In this document: positions 1 through 6,632 of the stretch, one piece after another
How positions within the stretch are numbered: position 1 is the stretch's first letter
How the letters are laid out: each line of letters opens with the position of its first letter
Source of the DNA: SIG636 sp045537905
GTDB taxonomy: Bacteria > Bacillota > Clostridia > Oscillospirales > CAG-382
Length of the DNA: 14,355 nucleotides
NCBI GenBank assembly: GCA_045537905.1
Contig: JAZSQJ010000035.1
Coordinates: 1-14,355, forward strand
Direction of reading: 5' to 3'
Program-made: the position numbers and the translations under genes
The notes under the pieces: generated by a model
Databases searched by the model: none
What the model was told of the DNA's origin: nothing
The model's input: the letters and a program-made list of their open reading frames with translations, nothing else

Positions 1-53
1 AAGACGAACCGAGGCGAAAACTGTACTTAGTACTGCGAGCCGAGGTTCGTCTT
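1..53. repeat. Palindromic intergenic element, copy 1
   Basis: A near-palindrome with perfect 10-bp outer arms (AAGACGAACC at 1-10, GGTTCGTCTT at 44-53) and a second small palindrome at its centre, GTACTTAGTAC (23-33). Bases 1-51 match 14272-14322 with only three substitutions, and a third relative with different arms but the same kind of core lies at 9091-9143. It is non-coding and lies outside any gene visible here. It may be a REP-like or MITE-like dispersed element, or a structured RNA end. Its left limit coincides with the window edge, so it may extend further left. Confidence 0.8.
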
Positions 54-76
54 GAACGAAAAAACAAATATAATGC

Positions 77-109
77 AGAAAATTCAGGGATGCCTTCCCT
101 GAATTTTCT
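77..109. other. Long hairpin of unknown role
   Basis: A perfect 14-bp inverted repeat (77-90 pairs with 96-109) encloses a 5-nt loop. No U-run of useful length follows on either strand, so it is not a clear intrinsic terminator. It sits between the palindromic element and the tandem terminators, and could belong to the 3' UTR of a gene lying left of the window. Confidence 0.55.
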
Positions 110-167
110 ACTTTAGAATGAGTATATTTTATTCTTTTTCGCGCTCTGTGCCTTTGTCAGCGGTCTG

Positions 168-195
168 AGGGCTGTCCGATAAGGACAGCCCTTTT
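168..195 (+). terminator. Intrinsic terminator, first of a tandem pair
   Basis: GC-rich stem AGGGCTGTCC (168-177) pairs with GGACAGCCCT (183-192) around the loop GATAA, and TTTT follows. It most likely ends transcription from a gene left of the window. Confidence 0.75.
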
Positions 196-208
196 GTGCC
201 TTAAAGTC

Positions 209-235
209 GGTGCGGTCATAGACCGCCCTTTTCTT
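209..235 (+). terminator. Intrinsic terminator, second of a tandem pair
   Basis: GCGGTC (212-217) pairs with GACCGC (221-226) around the loop ATA. Two further G-C pairs can form across a one-base bulge, and the U-rich run TTTTCTTTT follows. Together with the hairpin just upstream it insulates the operon starting at 333. GCGGTCT at 160-166 is also a perfect partner for AGACCGC at 220-226, so an alternative fold exists. Confidence 0.7.
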
Positions 236-272
236 TTGTAACGTATATAATAAGCATTCTATAAAAAAACCG

Positions 273-301
273 TTGCAAAAATGTTATATATATGTTATAA
301 T
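273..301 (+). promoter_or_regulatory. Sigma-A-type promoter of the XRE-topoisomerase operon
   Basis: The -35 box TTGCAA (273-278), a 17-bp spacer and a perfect -10 box TATAAT (296-301), the latter preceded by TG at 293-294 as in extended -10 promoters. Transcription would begin near 308, giving a leader of about 25 nt before the ATG at 333. This is the only strong promoter visible upstream of the three-gene run. Confidence 0.75.
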
Positions 302-310
302 AATGTTATA
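281..310 (+). promoter_or_regulatory. Three 11-bp-spaced ATGTTATA boxes (putative operator)
   Basis: ATGTTATA occurs at 281-288, 292-299 and 303-310, so the period is exactly 11 bp, close to one helical turn. The middle copy overlaps the -10 box and the third covers the likely start site. Direct repeats in phase on one DNA face are typical of cooperative repressor binding. The obvious candidate ligand is the XRE protein encoded immediately downstream. Because the boxes are AT-rich, they could also be partly a by-product of the promoter's composition. Confidence 0.55.
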
Positions 311-332
311 TTAAAAAGCTGGGGGTATGCTT

Positions 333-566
333 ATGGAATTTTCCGAGATTATAAAAACAATCCGTTTACAAGGCTTTTTAACCCAGGACGAGTTTGCAAG
401 GATAATAGGCGTTTCCTTTGCAACCGTTAACCGTTGGGAAAGAGGCAGAACCCTGCCCGGCATAAAAGCTATGAAGAAAATAGACGGTTACTGCAAGGAA
501 AAGGGGTTTAGCTGTGACCTGTGCGGCTATTTGCTGGCATCCAAAGGCACCTCTGTTGAACGGTAA
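333..566 (+). CDS. Small XRE-family HTH regulator leading the topoisomerase operon
   Basis: A 77-aa cytoplasmic protein that is almost entirely a Cro/C1-type helix-turn-helix. Residues about 15-36 carry the scan and recognition helices, with the hallmark stretch LTQDEFARIIGVSFATVNRW followed by ERGRTLP. The C-terminal tail contains C54 and a C61-x-x-C64 pair, which could bind a metal or respond to redox, but nothing proves this. An in-frame ATG at 327 is only one base from the GGGGG Shine-Dalgarno (321-325), whereas the ATG at 333 is 7 nt away, so 333 is preferred. Its stop is 26 nt before the topoisomerase B start and no terminator intervenes, so co-transcription is likely. Three direct repeats over its own promoter suggest autoregulation, and by extension control of the topoisomerase genes. 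Similar small XRE proteins also occur beside restriction-modification genes, but none is present here. Confidence 0.85.
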   Translation: MEFSEIIKTIRLQGFLTQDEFARIIGVSFATVNRWERGRTLPGIKAMKKIDGYCKEKGFSCDLCGYLLASKGTSVER

Positions 567-592
567 AAGTAACAAGCAAGGAGAAATATATA

Positions 593-2509
593 ATGTCTTA
601 TAACGCAAGCAATATATCAGTGTTGGAGGGTCTTGACCCTGTCCGCAAGCGTCCCGGTATGTACGTAGGCTCTACCTCCGTAAAGGGGCTGAACCATCTT
701 ATATACGAAATAATGGATAACTCCGTGGACGAGCATCTGGCAGGCTACTGCAACAATATAACCGTTACCTTGGGTAAGGACGGCTCTGCTACCGTAGAGG
801 ACGATGGCAGAGGCATCCCCGTTGACCTGCACGAAAAAGGCTACCCTGCGGAGCGTATAATTATGACCACCCTCCACGCAGGCGGCAAGTTTGATAACAG
901 CAACTACAAAACCTCAGGCGGTCTCCACGGCGTAGGCTCATCGGTGGTAAACGCTTTGTCAGAGCGTATGATAGTAGAGGTAATGCGTGGCGGCAGCGTC
1001 TACCGTGACGAGTACAGCAGGGGCACACCCACCCTTCCCCTTAAGGAGGGTGAGCTTCTTCCTATCGTGGGCAAGTCCAGAAAAACAGGCACCCGTATAA
1101 AGTTTTATCCCGACGCCACCATCTTTGATACGGTCAAGTTCAAGGCAGAGGCTGTCCGTGAGCGCATATGTGAAACGGCGTATCTTAACCCCAGCCTTAC
1201 CATCACCTTTATCAATCAGCGTGACGGTAAGGAGCCCGAGGTGTTTCACGAGCCTCAGGGTATAGCGGGCTTTGTAGATTCTCTGCTCTCTCAGGAGAAG
1301 GAGTCTAAAAAGCTGACCGAAACCGTAAGTCTGTCAGGTGAAAAGGACGGTATAAGCGTAAGCGTGGCCTTTTGCTTCGCCCAGCGTTTTGGCGACAACG
1401 TTGTAAGCTTTTGTAACAACATCAACACTATGGAGGGTGGCACCCACGTAAACGGCTTTAAGTCCGGCTTTGCCAAGGTAATAAACCAGTACGCCAGGGA
1501 GCTGGGCAACCTCAAGGACAAGGACCCCAACTTTACAGGCAACGATACCCGTAACGGTATGATTGCCGTAATCTCCATAAGCCATCCTGCACCCCGTTTT
1601 GAGGGTCAGACCAAAACCAAGCTGGACAATACCGACGTGCAGAACGTGGTGGTTTCCATCCTTAACGCCAAGCTTCAGCATTATTTCGACCGTAATCTGG
1701 ACACCTTGAAAGCCATAATTGCCAGGGCAGAGATGTCCGCAAAGGTGCGAAAGGAGGAAGAAAAAATCCGCACCAACCTTGCAGACAAAAAGTTTGCCTT
1801 CGAGGGTAACGGCAAGCTGGCAAGGCAGGAGTCAAACGACCCCTCCAAGTGCGAGATATTTATAGTAGAGGGTAAGTCCGCAGGCGGTACCGCAAAAACG
1901 GGGCGTAACCGTGCCTTTCAGGCTATACTTCCCATCCGAGGTAAGATACTTAACGTAGAGAAGCAAACGGTGGACAAGGTTCTTGCCAACGAGGAGATAA
2001 AGGCGATAGTAAACGCTCTTGGCTGTGGCTTTTCCCAAGGCTACGGCAACGATTTTAATATAGAAAACCTTAAGTACAGTAAGATAATAATTGCCGCCGA
2101 TGCGGACGTGGACGGCGGTCATATCAGCACCCTGCTTCTGACCTTGTTCTACCGTTTTATGCCTGAGCTGATATATGCGGGCAAGCTTTACCGGGCTATG
2201 CCTCCCCTGTACCGTGTAAAGCCAAAGCGAGGGCAGGCGGAGTACATATACGACGACAAGGCACTGGAGGCGTACCGCAAGCAGCACGGCAACAATTTTG
2301 ATATCCAACGCTACAAGGGTCTTGGCGAGATGGACTCTGACCAGCTTTGGGAAACGACGATGAACCCCAAAACAAGGAAGCTTAAGCAAATCGGTATGCA
2401 GGACGTTATTGATGCAAACAGGCTTACCTCGGTGCTGATGGGTGAGGAGGTTGCTCCTAGAAGGGAATACATAGTAAGCAACGCCGACAAGGCAAGGCTT
2501 GACGTCTAG
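593..2509 (+). CDS. parE: Type IIA DNA topoisomerase subunit B (ParE/GyrB family)
   Basis: The 638-aa ATPase/TOPRIM subunit that powers ATP-dependent strand passage. The N-terminal GHKL ATPase shows E39 and N43, the DDGRG motif (70-74), the ATP-lid GGLHGVG (109-115) and the transducer QTK loop (Q339-K341). The TOPRIM domain shows E426-G-K-S-A-G-G and the metal-binding D503-A-D505-V-D507-G, followed by the conserved LGEMDSDQLWETTM region. The usual EGDSAGG reads EGKSAGG here: K428 replaces the Asp equivalent to E. coli GyrB D426, a quinolone-region residue. Its length matches Bacillus GyrB. An AAGGAG site at 578-583 supports the ATG at 593. The A subunit follows 20 nt after the stop. Family membership is certain. 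Assignment as topoisomerase IV rather than gyrase rests on the partner lacking a GyrA box, and a second lineage-specific paralogue is also possible. Confidence 0.95.
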   Translation: MSYNASNISVLEGLDPVRKRPGMYVGSTSVKGLNHLIYEIMDNSVDEHLAGYCNNITVTLGKDGSATVEDDGRGIPVDLHEKGYPAERIIMTTLHAGGKFDNSNYKTSGGLHGVGSSVVNALSERMIVEVMRGGSVYRDEYSRGTPTLPLKEGELLPIVGKSRKTGTRIKFYPDATIFDTVKFKAEAVRERICETAYLNPSLTITFINQRDGKEPEVFHEPQGIAGFVDSLLSQEKESKKLTETVSLSGEKDGISVSVAFCFAQRFGDNVVSFCNNINTMEGGTHVNGFKSGFAKVINQYARELGNLKDKDPNFTGNDTRNGMIAVISISHPAPRFEGQTKTKLDNTDVQNVVVSILNAKLQHYFDRNLDTLKAIIARAEMSAKVRKEEEKIRTNLADKKFAFEGNGKLARQESNDPSKCEIFIVEGKSAGGTAKTGRNRAFQAILPIRGKILNVEKQTVDKVLANEEIKAIVNALGCGFSQGYGNDFNIENLKYSKIIIAADADVDGGHISTLLLTLFYRFMPELIYAGKLYRAMPPLYRVKPKRGQAEYIYDDKALEAYRKQHGNNFDIQRYKGLGEMDSDQLWETTMNPKTRKLKQIGMQDVIDANRLTSVLMGEEVAPRREYIVSNADKARLDV

Positions 2510-2529
2510 GTATCGGAGGTGAAAGAATA

Positions 2530-4782
2530 ATGGCCAAGAAACAGCAGATAATAGAGGAAGAAATAATAGAGGACATAGTGCCTACCGATTTTTGTGACGA
2601 AATGTCCTCGTCCTTTATCGACTATGCGGTAAGCGTTATCACTGACCGAGCACTGCCCGACGTCCGTGACGGACTAAAGCCTGTGCACCGCAGGATACTT
2701 TGGGCAATGAAAAACTTAGGTCTGTCCTCTACGGGTGACTATAAAAAGGCGGCAAGAGTAGTGGGTGAGACTATGGGTAAATACCATCCCCACGGCGACG
2801 CTTCTATTTACGATGCTATGGTGCATATGGCACAGGACTGGTGCTACAACCACCCCTTGGTTGACGGCCACGGCAACTTCGGCTCGGTAGAGGGTGACGA
2901 TGCCGCCGCCTCCCGTTATACGGAGGCAAGGCTGTCCGCCATAACCGAGGACGTGTTACTGGCAGACCTTGATAAGGACGTGGTGGATTTTATCCCCAAC
3001 TTTGACAACAAGGAAAAGGAGCCTACGGTGCTACCTGCCTGTATTCCCAATATACTTATTTCGGGTACCGACGGTATTGCGGTAGGTATGGCAAGCAAAA
3101 TGCCCACCCACAATCTGGGGGAGGTAATAGACGGAGCAGTTGCCCTTATAGAAAGACCGAAGATGAAGGAGGAGGAACTGCTAAACTACATAAAGGGTCC
3201 CGACTTTGCCACAGGCGGCATCATCGTAAACCAAAGGGACCTGCCCGAGATATACAAGGCAGGTGCTGGTAAGATACGCATAAGAGGCAAGGTAGTAATC
3301 GAAAACGGTGAGCGTGGTAAGACCAACATAGTAGTAACGGAAATCCCCTTTACTATGATAGGGAGCATCGACAAGTTTATGGACACGGTGGCGGACCTGG
3401 TTCGCAGTAAGGTAATGCCCGACGTGGTGGATATTAAAAACTTTTCGGGCAAGGAGGGCATCCGCATAGTTATCGAGCTTAGAAAGGGTGCCGACGCATC
3501 GCAAAACGTAAACCTGCTTTACAAAAAGGCAAAGCTGGAGGACACCTTCGGCTATAACGCCGTACTGTTATCAGGGGGCATACCCTATCAAATGTCCCTC
3601 CACCGTATACTGACCGAGTTTCTTAACTTCTACCGTGACACTATGCTCCGCAAATACAAAAACCTCCTTGACAGGGAGAAAAAATCTGCCGAGGTCAAGG
3701 AGGGTCTTATCAAGGCGGTTGACTGTATCGACACCATAATCGAGGTGTTCCGTGGCTCCACCGTTGTGCCTATGGCAAAAAAATGCCTTACAAACGGCGT
3801 AACGGAGGGTATCAAGTTCAAGACCAAGACGGCAGAAAAGCAGGCAAAAACCTTCCGTTTTACAAGTTTGCAGGCAGAAGCCATCCTTGATATGAAGCTC
3901 CAGAAGCTGATCGGACTGGAGATGACCACCCTTATGAAGGAGTTGGAAAAGTGCAAGAAGAATATCGAGCTGTATTCGGGTCTTCTGAATAGTAAAACCA
4001 AGATGAGCAACAAGATGAAAAGCGATATGCTGGAGCTTAAAAAGAAGTATTCCGTACCCCGCAAAACCACTCTTACCGATGCAGAGGCTATCGTTCTTAA
4101 AAAGCCTGAGATTAAGGAAGAAAAGGTCTACGCTCTGGTAAACCGCTTCGGCTACATCAAGCTGGTAGACGAGGCAACCTATGAGCGTAACAAGGAAAAC
4201 ATAGCTACCGACTACCGATATATCTGCCCCGTAATGAACACAGGCAAGCTCTATGTGTTTACCGCAGGGGGCAGATGCCACCAGATAAAGGCAATGTCGG
4301 TACCTATGGGCAGATACAACGACAAGGGCGTACCCTTGGAGCAGGTAAGCGGACTGGGCAACGATGAGGAGGCGATCTGCGTAGTGCCCGACGGCAACCT
4401 CAAGCAAAAGCTGCTGTTTGTAACGGAGGGCGGTCTGGTAAAGCGTGTTGCTCTGGCAGAGCTTGACTCTACGAGAAGAAGCACCGACTCCAGCAAGCTG
4501 GCAGAGGGCGACAGGCTTATCTACGTGGGCTTTATCACCGATAAGCAAAGCGTGGTAATGGTATCGGGCAAGTCCCTTGCCGTAGCCTTTGACTGTGCCA
4601 GCGTAAAGCTGCTTAAAAAGAACTCAGCAGGTATAATAGGTATGAAGTTTGACAAGGGCGACCGTGCCGTATTCGCCACCGTCACCGACGAGGACGGCGG
4701 CTTTACCTACGAGGGAAAGCACTACACACTCTCTTCCTTGGATTTGGGCAAGCGTGCCACTAAGGGTAAAAAAGGACTGTAA
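2530..4782 (+). CDS. parC: Type IIA DNA topoisomerase subunit A (ParC-like, no GyrA box)
   Basis: The 750-aa DNA-cleaving subunit that acts with the gene just upstream. Near the N terminus are the DVRDGLKPVHRRILW signature, the KYHPHGD winged-helix segment and the catalytic tyrosine Y130 in SRYTEARLS. The tower and coiled-coil region runs to about residue 480. A C-terminal beta-pinwheel of roughly four to five blades follows (from about VYALVNRFGY onward). No QRRGGRG-like GyrA box is visible in that domain, and the length is nearer ParC than the usual GyrA; both favour topoisomerase IV (decatenation) over gyrase. The quinolone-region residue equivalent to E. coli S83 is A91, while D95 (E. coli D87) is kept. 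A GGAGGTGA ribosome site lies 8 nt before the ATG. The tail is Lys-rich (KRATKGKKGL). Confidence 0.95.
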   Translation: MAKKQQIIEEEIIEDIVPTDFCDEMSSSFIDYAVSVITDRALPDVRDGLKPVHRRILWAMKNLGLSSTGDYKKAARVVGETMGKYHPHGDASIYDAMVHMAQDWCYNHPLVDGHGNFGSVEGDDAAASRYTEARLSAITEDVLLADLDKDVVDFIPNFDNKEKEPTVLPACIPNILISGTDGIAVGMASKMPTHNLGEVIDGAVALIERPKMKEEELLNYIKGPDFATGGIIVNQRDLPEIYKAGAGKIRIRGKVVIENGERGKTNIVVTEIPFTMIGSIDKFMDTVADLVRSKVMPDVVDIKNFSGKEGIRIVIELRKGADASQNVNLLYKKAKLEDTFGYNAVLLSGGIPYQMSLHRILTEFLNFYRDTMLRKYKNLLDREKKSAEVKEGLIKAVDCIDTIIEVFRGSTVVPMAKKCLTNGVTEGIKFKTKTAEKQAKTFRFTSLQAEAILDMKLQKLIGLEMTTLMKELEKCKKNIELYSGLLNSKTKMSNKMKSDMLELKKKYSVPRKTTLTDAEAIVLKKPEIKEEKVYALVNRFGYIKLVDEATYERNKENIATDYRYICPVMNTGKLYVFTAGGRCHQIKAMSVPMGRYNDKGVPLEQVSGLGNDEEAICVVPDGNLKQKLLFVTEGGLVKRVALAELDSTRRSTDSSKLAEGDRLIYVGFITDKQSVVMVSGKSLAVAFDCASVKLLKKNSAGIIGMKFDKGDRAVFATVTDEDGGFTYEGKHYTLSSLDLGKRATKGKKGL

Positions 4783-4790
4783 AAATATAT

Positions 4791-4828
4791 AAGGAGCTGT
4801 CTCGGCTTTGCGTTCAGGACAGCTCCTT
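4791..4828 (+). terminator. Probable terminator of the topoisomerase operon
   Basis: An 11-bp perfect inverted repeat (AAGGAGCTGTC 4791-4801, GACAGCTCCTT 4818-4828) begins 8 nt after the parC-like stop. The loop is 16 nt and the trailing U-run is weak (ATTCTT), so it is a plausible rather than ideal intrinsic terminator. Confidence 0.5.
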
Positions 4829-4842
4829 ATTCTTGTCGGGGT

Positions 4843-4870
4843 CCCCACGAAGTTGTCAGACTTTGTGGGG
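4843..4870. terminator. Second hairpin between convergent genes
   Basis: CCCCACGAAGT (4843-4853) pairs with ACTTTGTGGGG (4860-4870) over 11 bp with one G.U pair on the plus strand and a 6-nt loop. It lies 11 nt from the stop of the minus-strand metallophosphoesterase and probably serves that gene or both strands. It lacks a strong U-run, so the terminator call is tentative. Confidence 0.4.
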
Positions 4871-4881
4871 TGATTTATCGG

Positions 4882-6003
4882 TTATGGTGTGTAATCCTGC
4901 TTGATATCTATAACCACGTATTCCGCAGGGGCGGCGGTCTTAACGGGATAGCTCCAGCCTGCAAAGCCCGACGTTACTATAGCACAGGTGTCCCGGTCTA
5001 TCTGTGTCTGACCGTATACATAATCGTTTATCCCAAAAACGTCAAAAACAATATTCATAGGCCAAAGCTGACCGCCGTGGGTATGCCCCGACAGCAACAG
5101 GTCTGTGGGGGATTTGGCAATCTCATCGTATTGTGTAGGCTGATGGTCAAGAGTCAGCACAAAACGGCTTTTATCAACGCCCTCCATAAGCTCGGCAACG
5201 CTTTTTCTGTTGCCTTCGCCCGTGTAGCCGCGGTCCTCTCTGCCAACCAGCACAAGGCTATCGTCTACCTCGTATACCCGGTCTCTAAGTATGGTAATGC
5301 CGCTTTTTTCTATGGCGTCCTTAAGCTCGCTGTCGCTGTATTCTCCGCCGTGGCGGCGGGCTCTGTCGTGGTTGCCGTAAACGTAAAACACGCCCTTTTT
5401 GCTTTCTATCTGCCCAAGGCTTTCAAACACGGTATAAAGCCCCCCCTTGCTTGTACTGCTGTCCACGATATCACCGCAGAGTACAACAAGGTCAGCCTCT
5501 AGGGCGCTGATTTCACTGCATTTTTCCGCCAGCTCCTTCTCGTCTATAGAAACGCCGTAATGGACGTCCGCAATCAAAACCACACGGTAACCCTCGCCTA
5601 CAGCCTTGTCGGTGTACAGGGTATAGTCCGTCCTTGCGATGCTGTGCATATTAAAGTATCCGCCTATCATCAGGGCGGCGGCTAAAACCAGGGGCAGAGC
5701 ACCGCTGTCCTGTATCTTGCCCCATACAGCCCTTGCCTTGCCCTTAAGCACCCCCTTGAAAAGCAGACCCAAAAGCTCGGTAAACACAGCCAACACAAAA
5801 ATATGCAAAACCGCAATAGCACCAAAGCGTAGGGGATTGATGCAAAAAGCACCCAATCCCAAGGGTAGCACCCAAAGAATTATTTTGGCAAGGCTTGTAG
5901 ACGTATCTATATTAAAGCAGGCTGCCATTTTTTTGAAATAGCGTCTGAAATAAAAAGCAATACCAAGGGCAAAGGGAAGCATTCCCACAAGCAAAATCCA
6001 CAT
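4882..6003 (-). CDS. Membrane-anchored metallophosphoesterase (YkuE/YaeI-like)
   Basis: A 373-aa protein. About four hydrophobic segments in the first 120 residues (near 1-19, 39-59, 60-83 and 104-118) anchor a C-terminal calcineurin-like phosphoesterase. Its dimetal motifs are all present: D146-x-H148, G-D178 in CGDIVD, G-N211-H212-D213, H287 in LDHQP, and G-H307-T-H309-G-G-Q. Relatives of this type act as surface or membrane phosphatases or pyrophosphatases, sometimes on lipid precursors; the substrate cannot be read from sequence. GGAGG lies about 10 nt before the ATG, behind a strong promoter. It is transcribed alone, convergent with the topoisomerase operon and divergent from the four-helix-bundle gene. 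Confidence 0.9.
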   Translation of the reverse strand: MWILLVGMLPFALGIAFYFRRYFKKMAACFNIDTSTSLAKIILWVLPLGLGAFCINPLRFGAIAVLHIFVLAVFTELLGLLFKGVLKGKARAVWGKIQDSGALPLVLAAALMIGGYFNMHSIARTDYTLYTDKAVGEGYRVVLIADVHYGVSIDEKELAEKCSEISALEADLVVLCGDIVDSSTSKGGLYTVFESLGQIESKKGVFYVYGNHDRARRHGGEYSDSELKDAIEKSGITILRDRVYEVDDSLVLVGREDRGYTGEGNRKSVAELMEGVDKSRFVLTLDHQPTQYDEIAKSPTDLLLSGHTHGGQLWPMNIVFDVFGINDYVYGQTQIDRDTCAIVTSGFAGWSYPVKTAAPAEYVVIDIKQDYTP

Positions 6004-6033
6004 ATCTCAAGGTCCTCCGTTTTTAATATCATA

Positions 6034-6062
6034 AATATACACCCAAAGGTGGGTTTTGTCAA
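6034..6062 (-). promoter_or_regulatory. Sigma-A-type promoter of the metallophosphoesterase gene
   Basis: On the minus strand the -35 box is a perfect TTGACA (6062-6057), with a 17-bp spacer and -10 TATATT (6039-6034). A GC-rich dyad (CACC at 6040-6043, GGTG at 6048-6051, with overlapping ACCC/GGGT) lies within the spacer and could be an operator. Confidence 0.75.
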
Positions 6063-6128
6063 TACGAGTATACACCTAAGTAAAGCTGCACATACTAGCA
6101 GAAATTAAAAAAACGGAGGCTTTGTTAA

Positions 6129-6563
6129 ATGATAGAAAAGGACACTATAAGACTGCTTAGAGAATGCGACGCAGGCGTAAAGATGGGCGTAAGCTCTATA
6201 AACGACGTGCTGGACTCGGTAACGGACAGGCAGTTCAAATCCTGCCTTACGGACTGTAAGGAGGAGCACAAAAAGCTTGGCAGAGAAATAGAAGACAGAC
6301 TAAGCCGTTTTGAGGACGAGGGCAAAGAGCCGAACCTTATGGCAAAAAGTATGTCCTGGGTAAAGACCAATGCAATGCTTATGGTAAACGGCTCCGACGC
6401 CACGGTGGCAGACCTGCTGACCGACGCCTGTAATATGGGTGTAAAATCTCTTAACAAATACCTTAACAAGTATAAGGCGGCAGAGGAGTATTCCAAGGAC
6501 ATTACCAAAAGGCTTATTAATCTGGAGCAACAGCTTGCCACGGATATAAGACGCTATTTATAA
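6129..6563 (+). CDS. Conserved four-helix-bundle (ferritin-like, DUF2383-type) protein
   Basis: A 144-aa soluble, all-helical protein with no signal peptide or membrane segment. The pattern LLRECDAGVKMGVSSINDVL, then a charged helix, then EPNLMAKSMSWVKTNAMLM, and finally CNMGVKSLNKYLNKY is, from memory, a conserved Clostridia hypothetical family with a ferritin-like four-helix-bundle layout. The helices have few obvious Glu/His metal ligands, so iron storage is not supported. C14, C77 and C106-type cysteines are not arranged as a clear metal site. GGAGG (6115-6119) precedes the ATG by 9 nt. No terminator follows before the next gene's promoter. A stress or structural role is possible but unproven. 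Confidence 0.75.
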   Translation: MIEKDTIRLLRECDAGVKMGVSSINDVLDSVTDRQFKSCLTDCKEEHKKLGREIEDRLSRFEDEGKEPNLMAKSMSWVKTNAMLMVNGSDATVADLLTDACNMGVKSLNKYLNKYKAAEEYSKDITKRLINLEQQLATDIRRYL

Positions 6564-6573
6564 ACAGACTCGG

Positions 6574-6602
6574 TTGACAATAACGCACGCCTTTGGTATA
6601 AT
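6574..6602 (+). promoter_or_regulatory. Consensus sigma-A promoter for the sensor-like gene and rluA
   Basis: Perfect TTGACA (6574-6579), 17-bp spacer and perfect TATAAT (6597-6602), the strongest promoter in the window. CACGCCT (6586-6592) in the spacer and AGGCGTG (6621-6627) just before the start codon form a 7-bp inverted repeat straddling the -10 box and likely start site, as an operator might. Confidence 0.85.
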
Positions 6603-6632
6603 TAAGAAAAATATAAGACGAGGCGTGTTTTT

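Noticed and set aside
327..332. ATG at 327 as the start of the XRE gene
   Set aside because: It would leave only one base between the GGGGG Shine-Dalgarno and the start; the in-frame ATG at 333 has normal spacing.
333..566. Restriction-modification control protein
   Set aside because: The small XRE fold would fit, but no methyltransferase or endonuclease gene is nearby; the operon partners are topoisomerase subunits.
3571..4548. Long (325-codon) minus-strand open frame within the topoisomerase A gene
   Set aside because: The composition is that of an antisense shadow: it shows no family signature, and the plus strand encodes an obvious conserved topoisomerase.
593..4782. Assigning the pair as DNA gyrase
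   Set aside because: No GyrA box is visible in the A-subunit C-terminal domain, and its length is closer to ParC, so topoisomerase IV is preferred, though not proved.
4870..5502. Plus-strand open frame over the metallophosphoesterase
   Set aside because: It lies antisense to a gene with all phosphoesterase motifs, starts inside the terminator region, has no ribosome site and shows no recognisable family.
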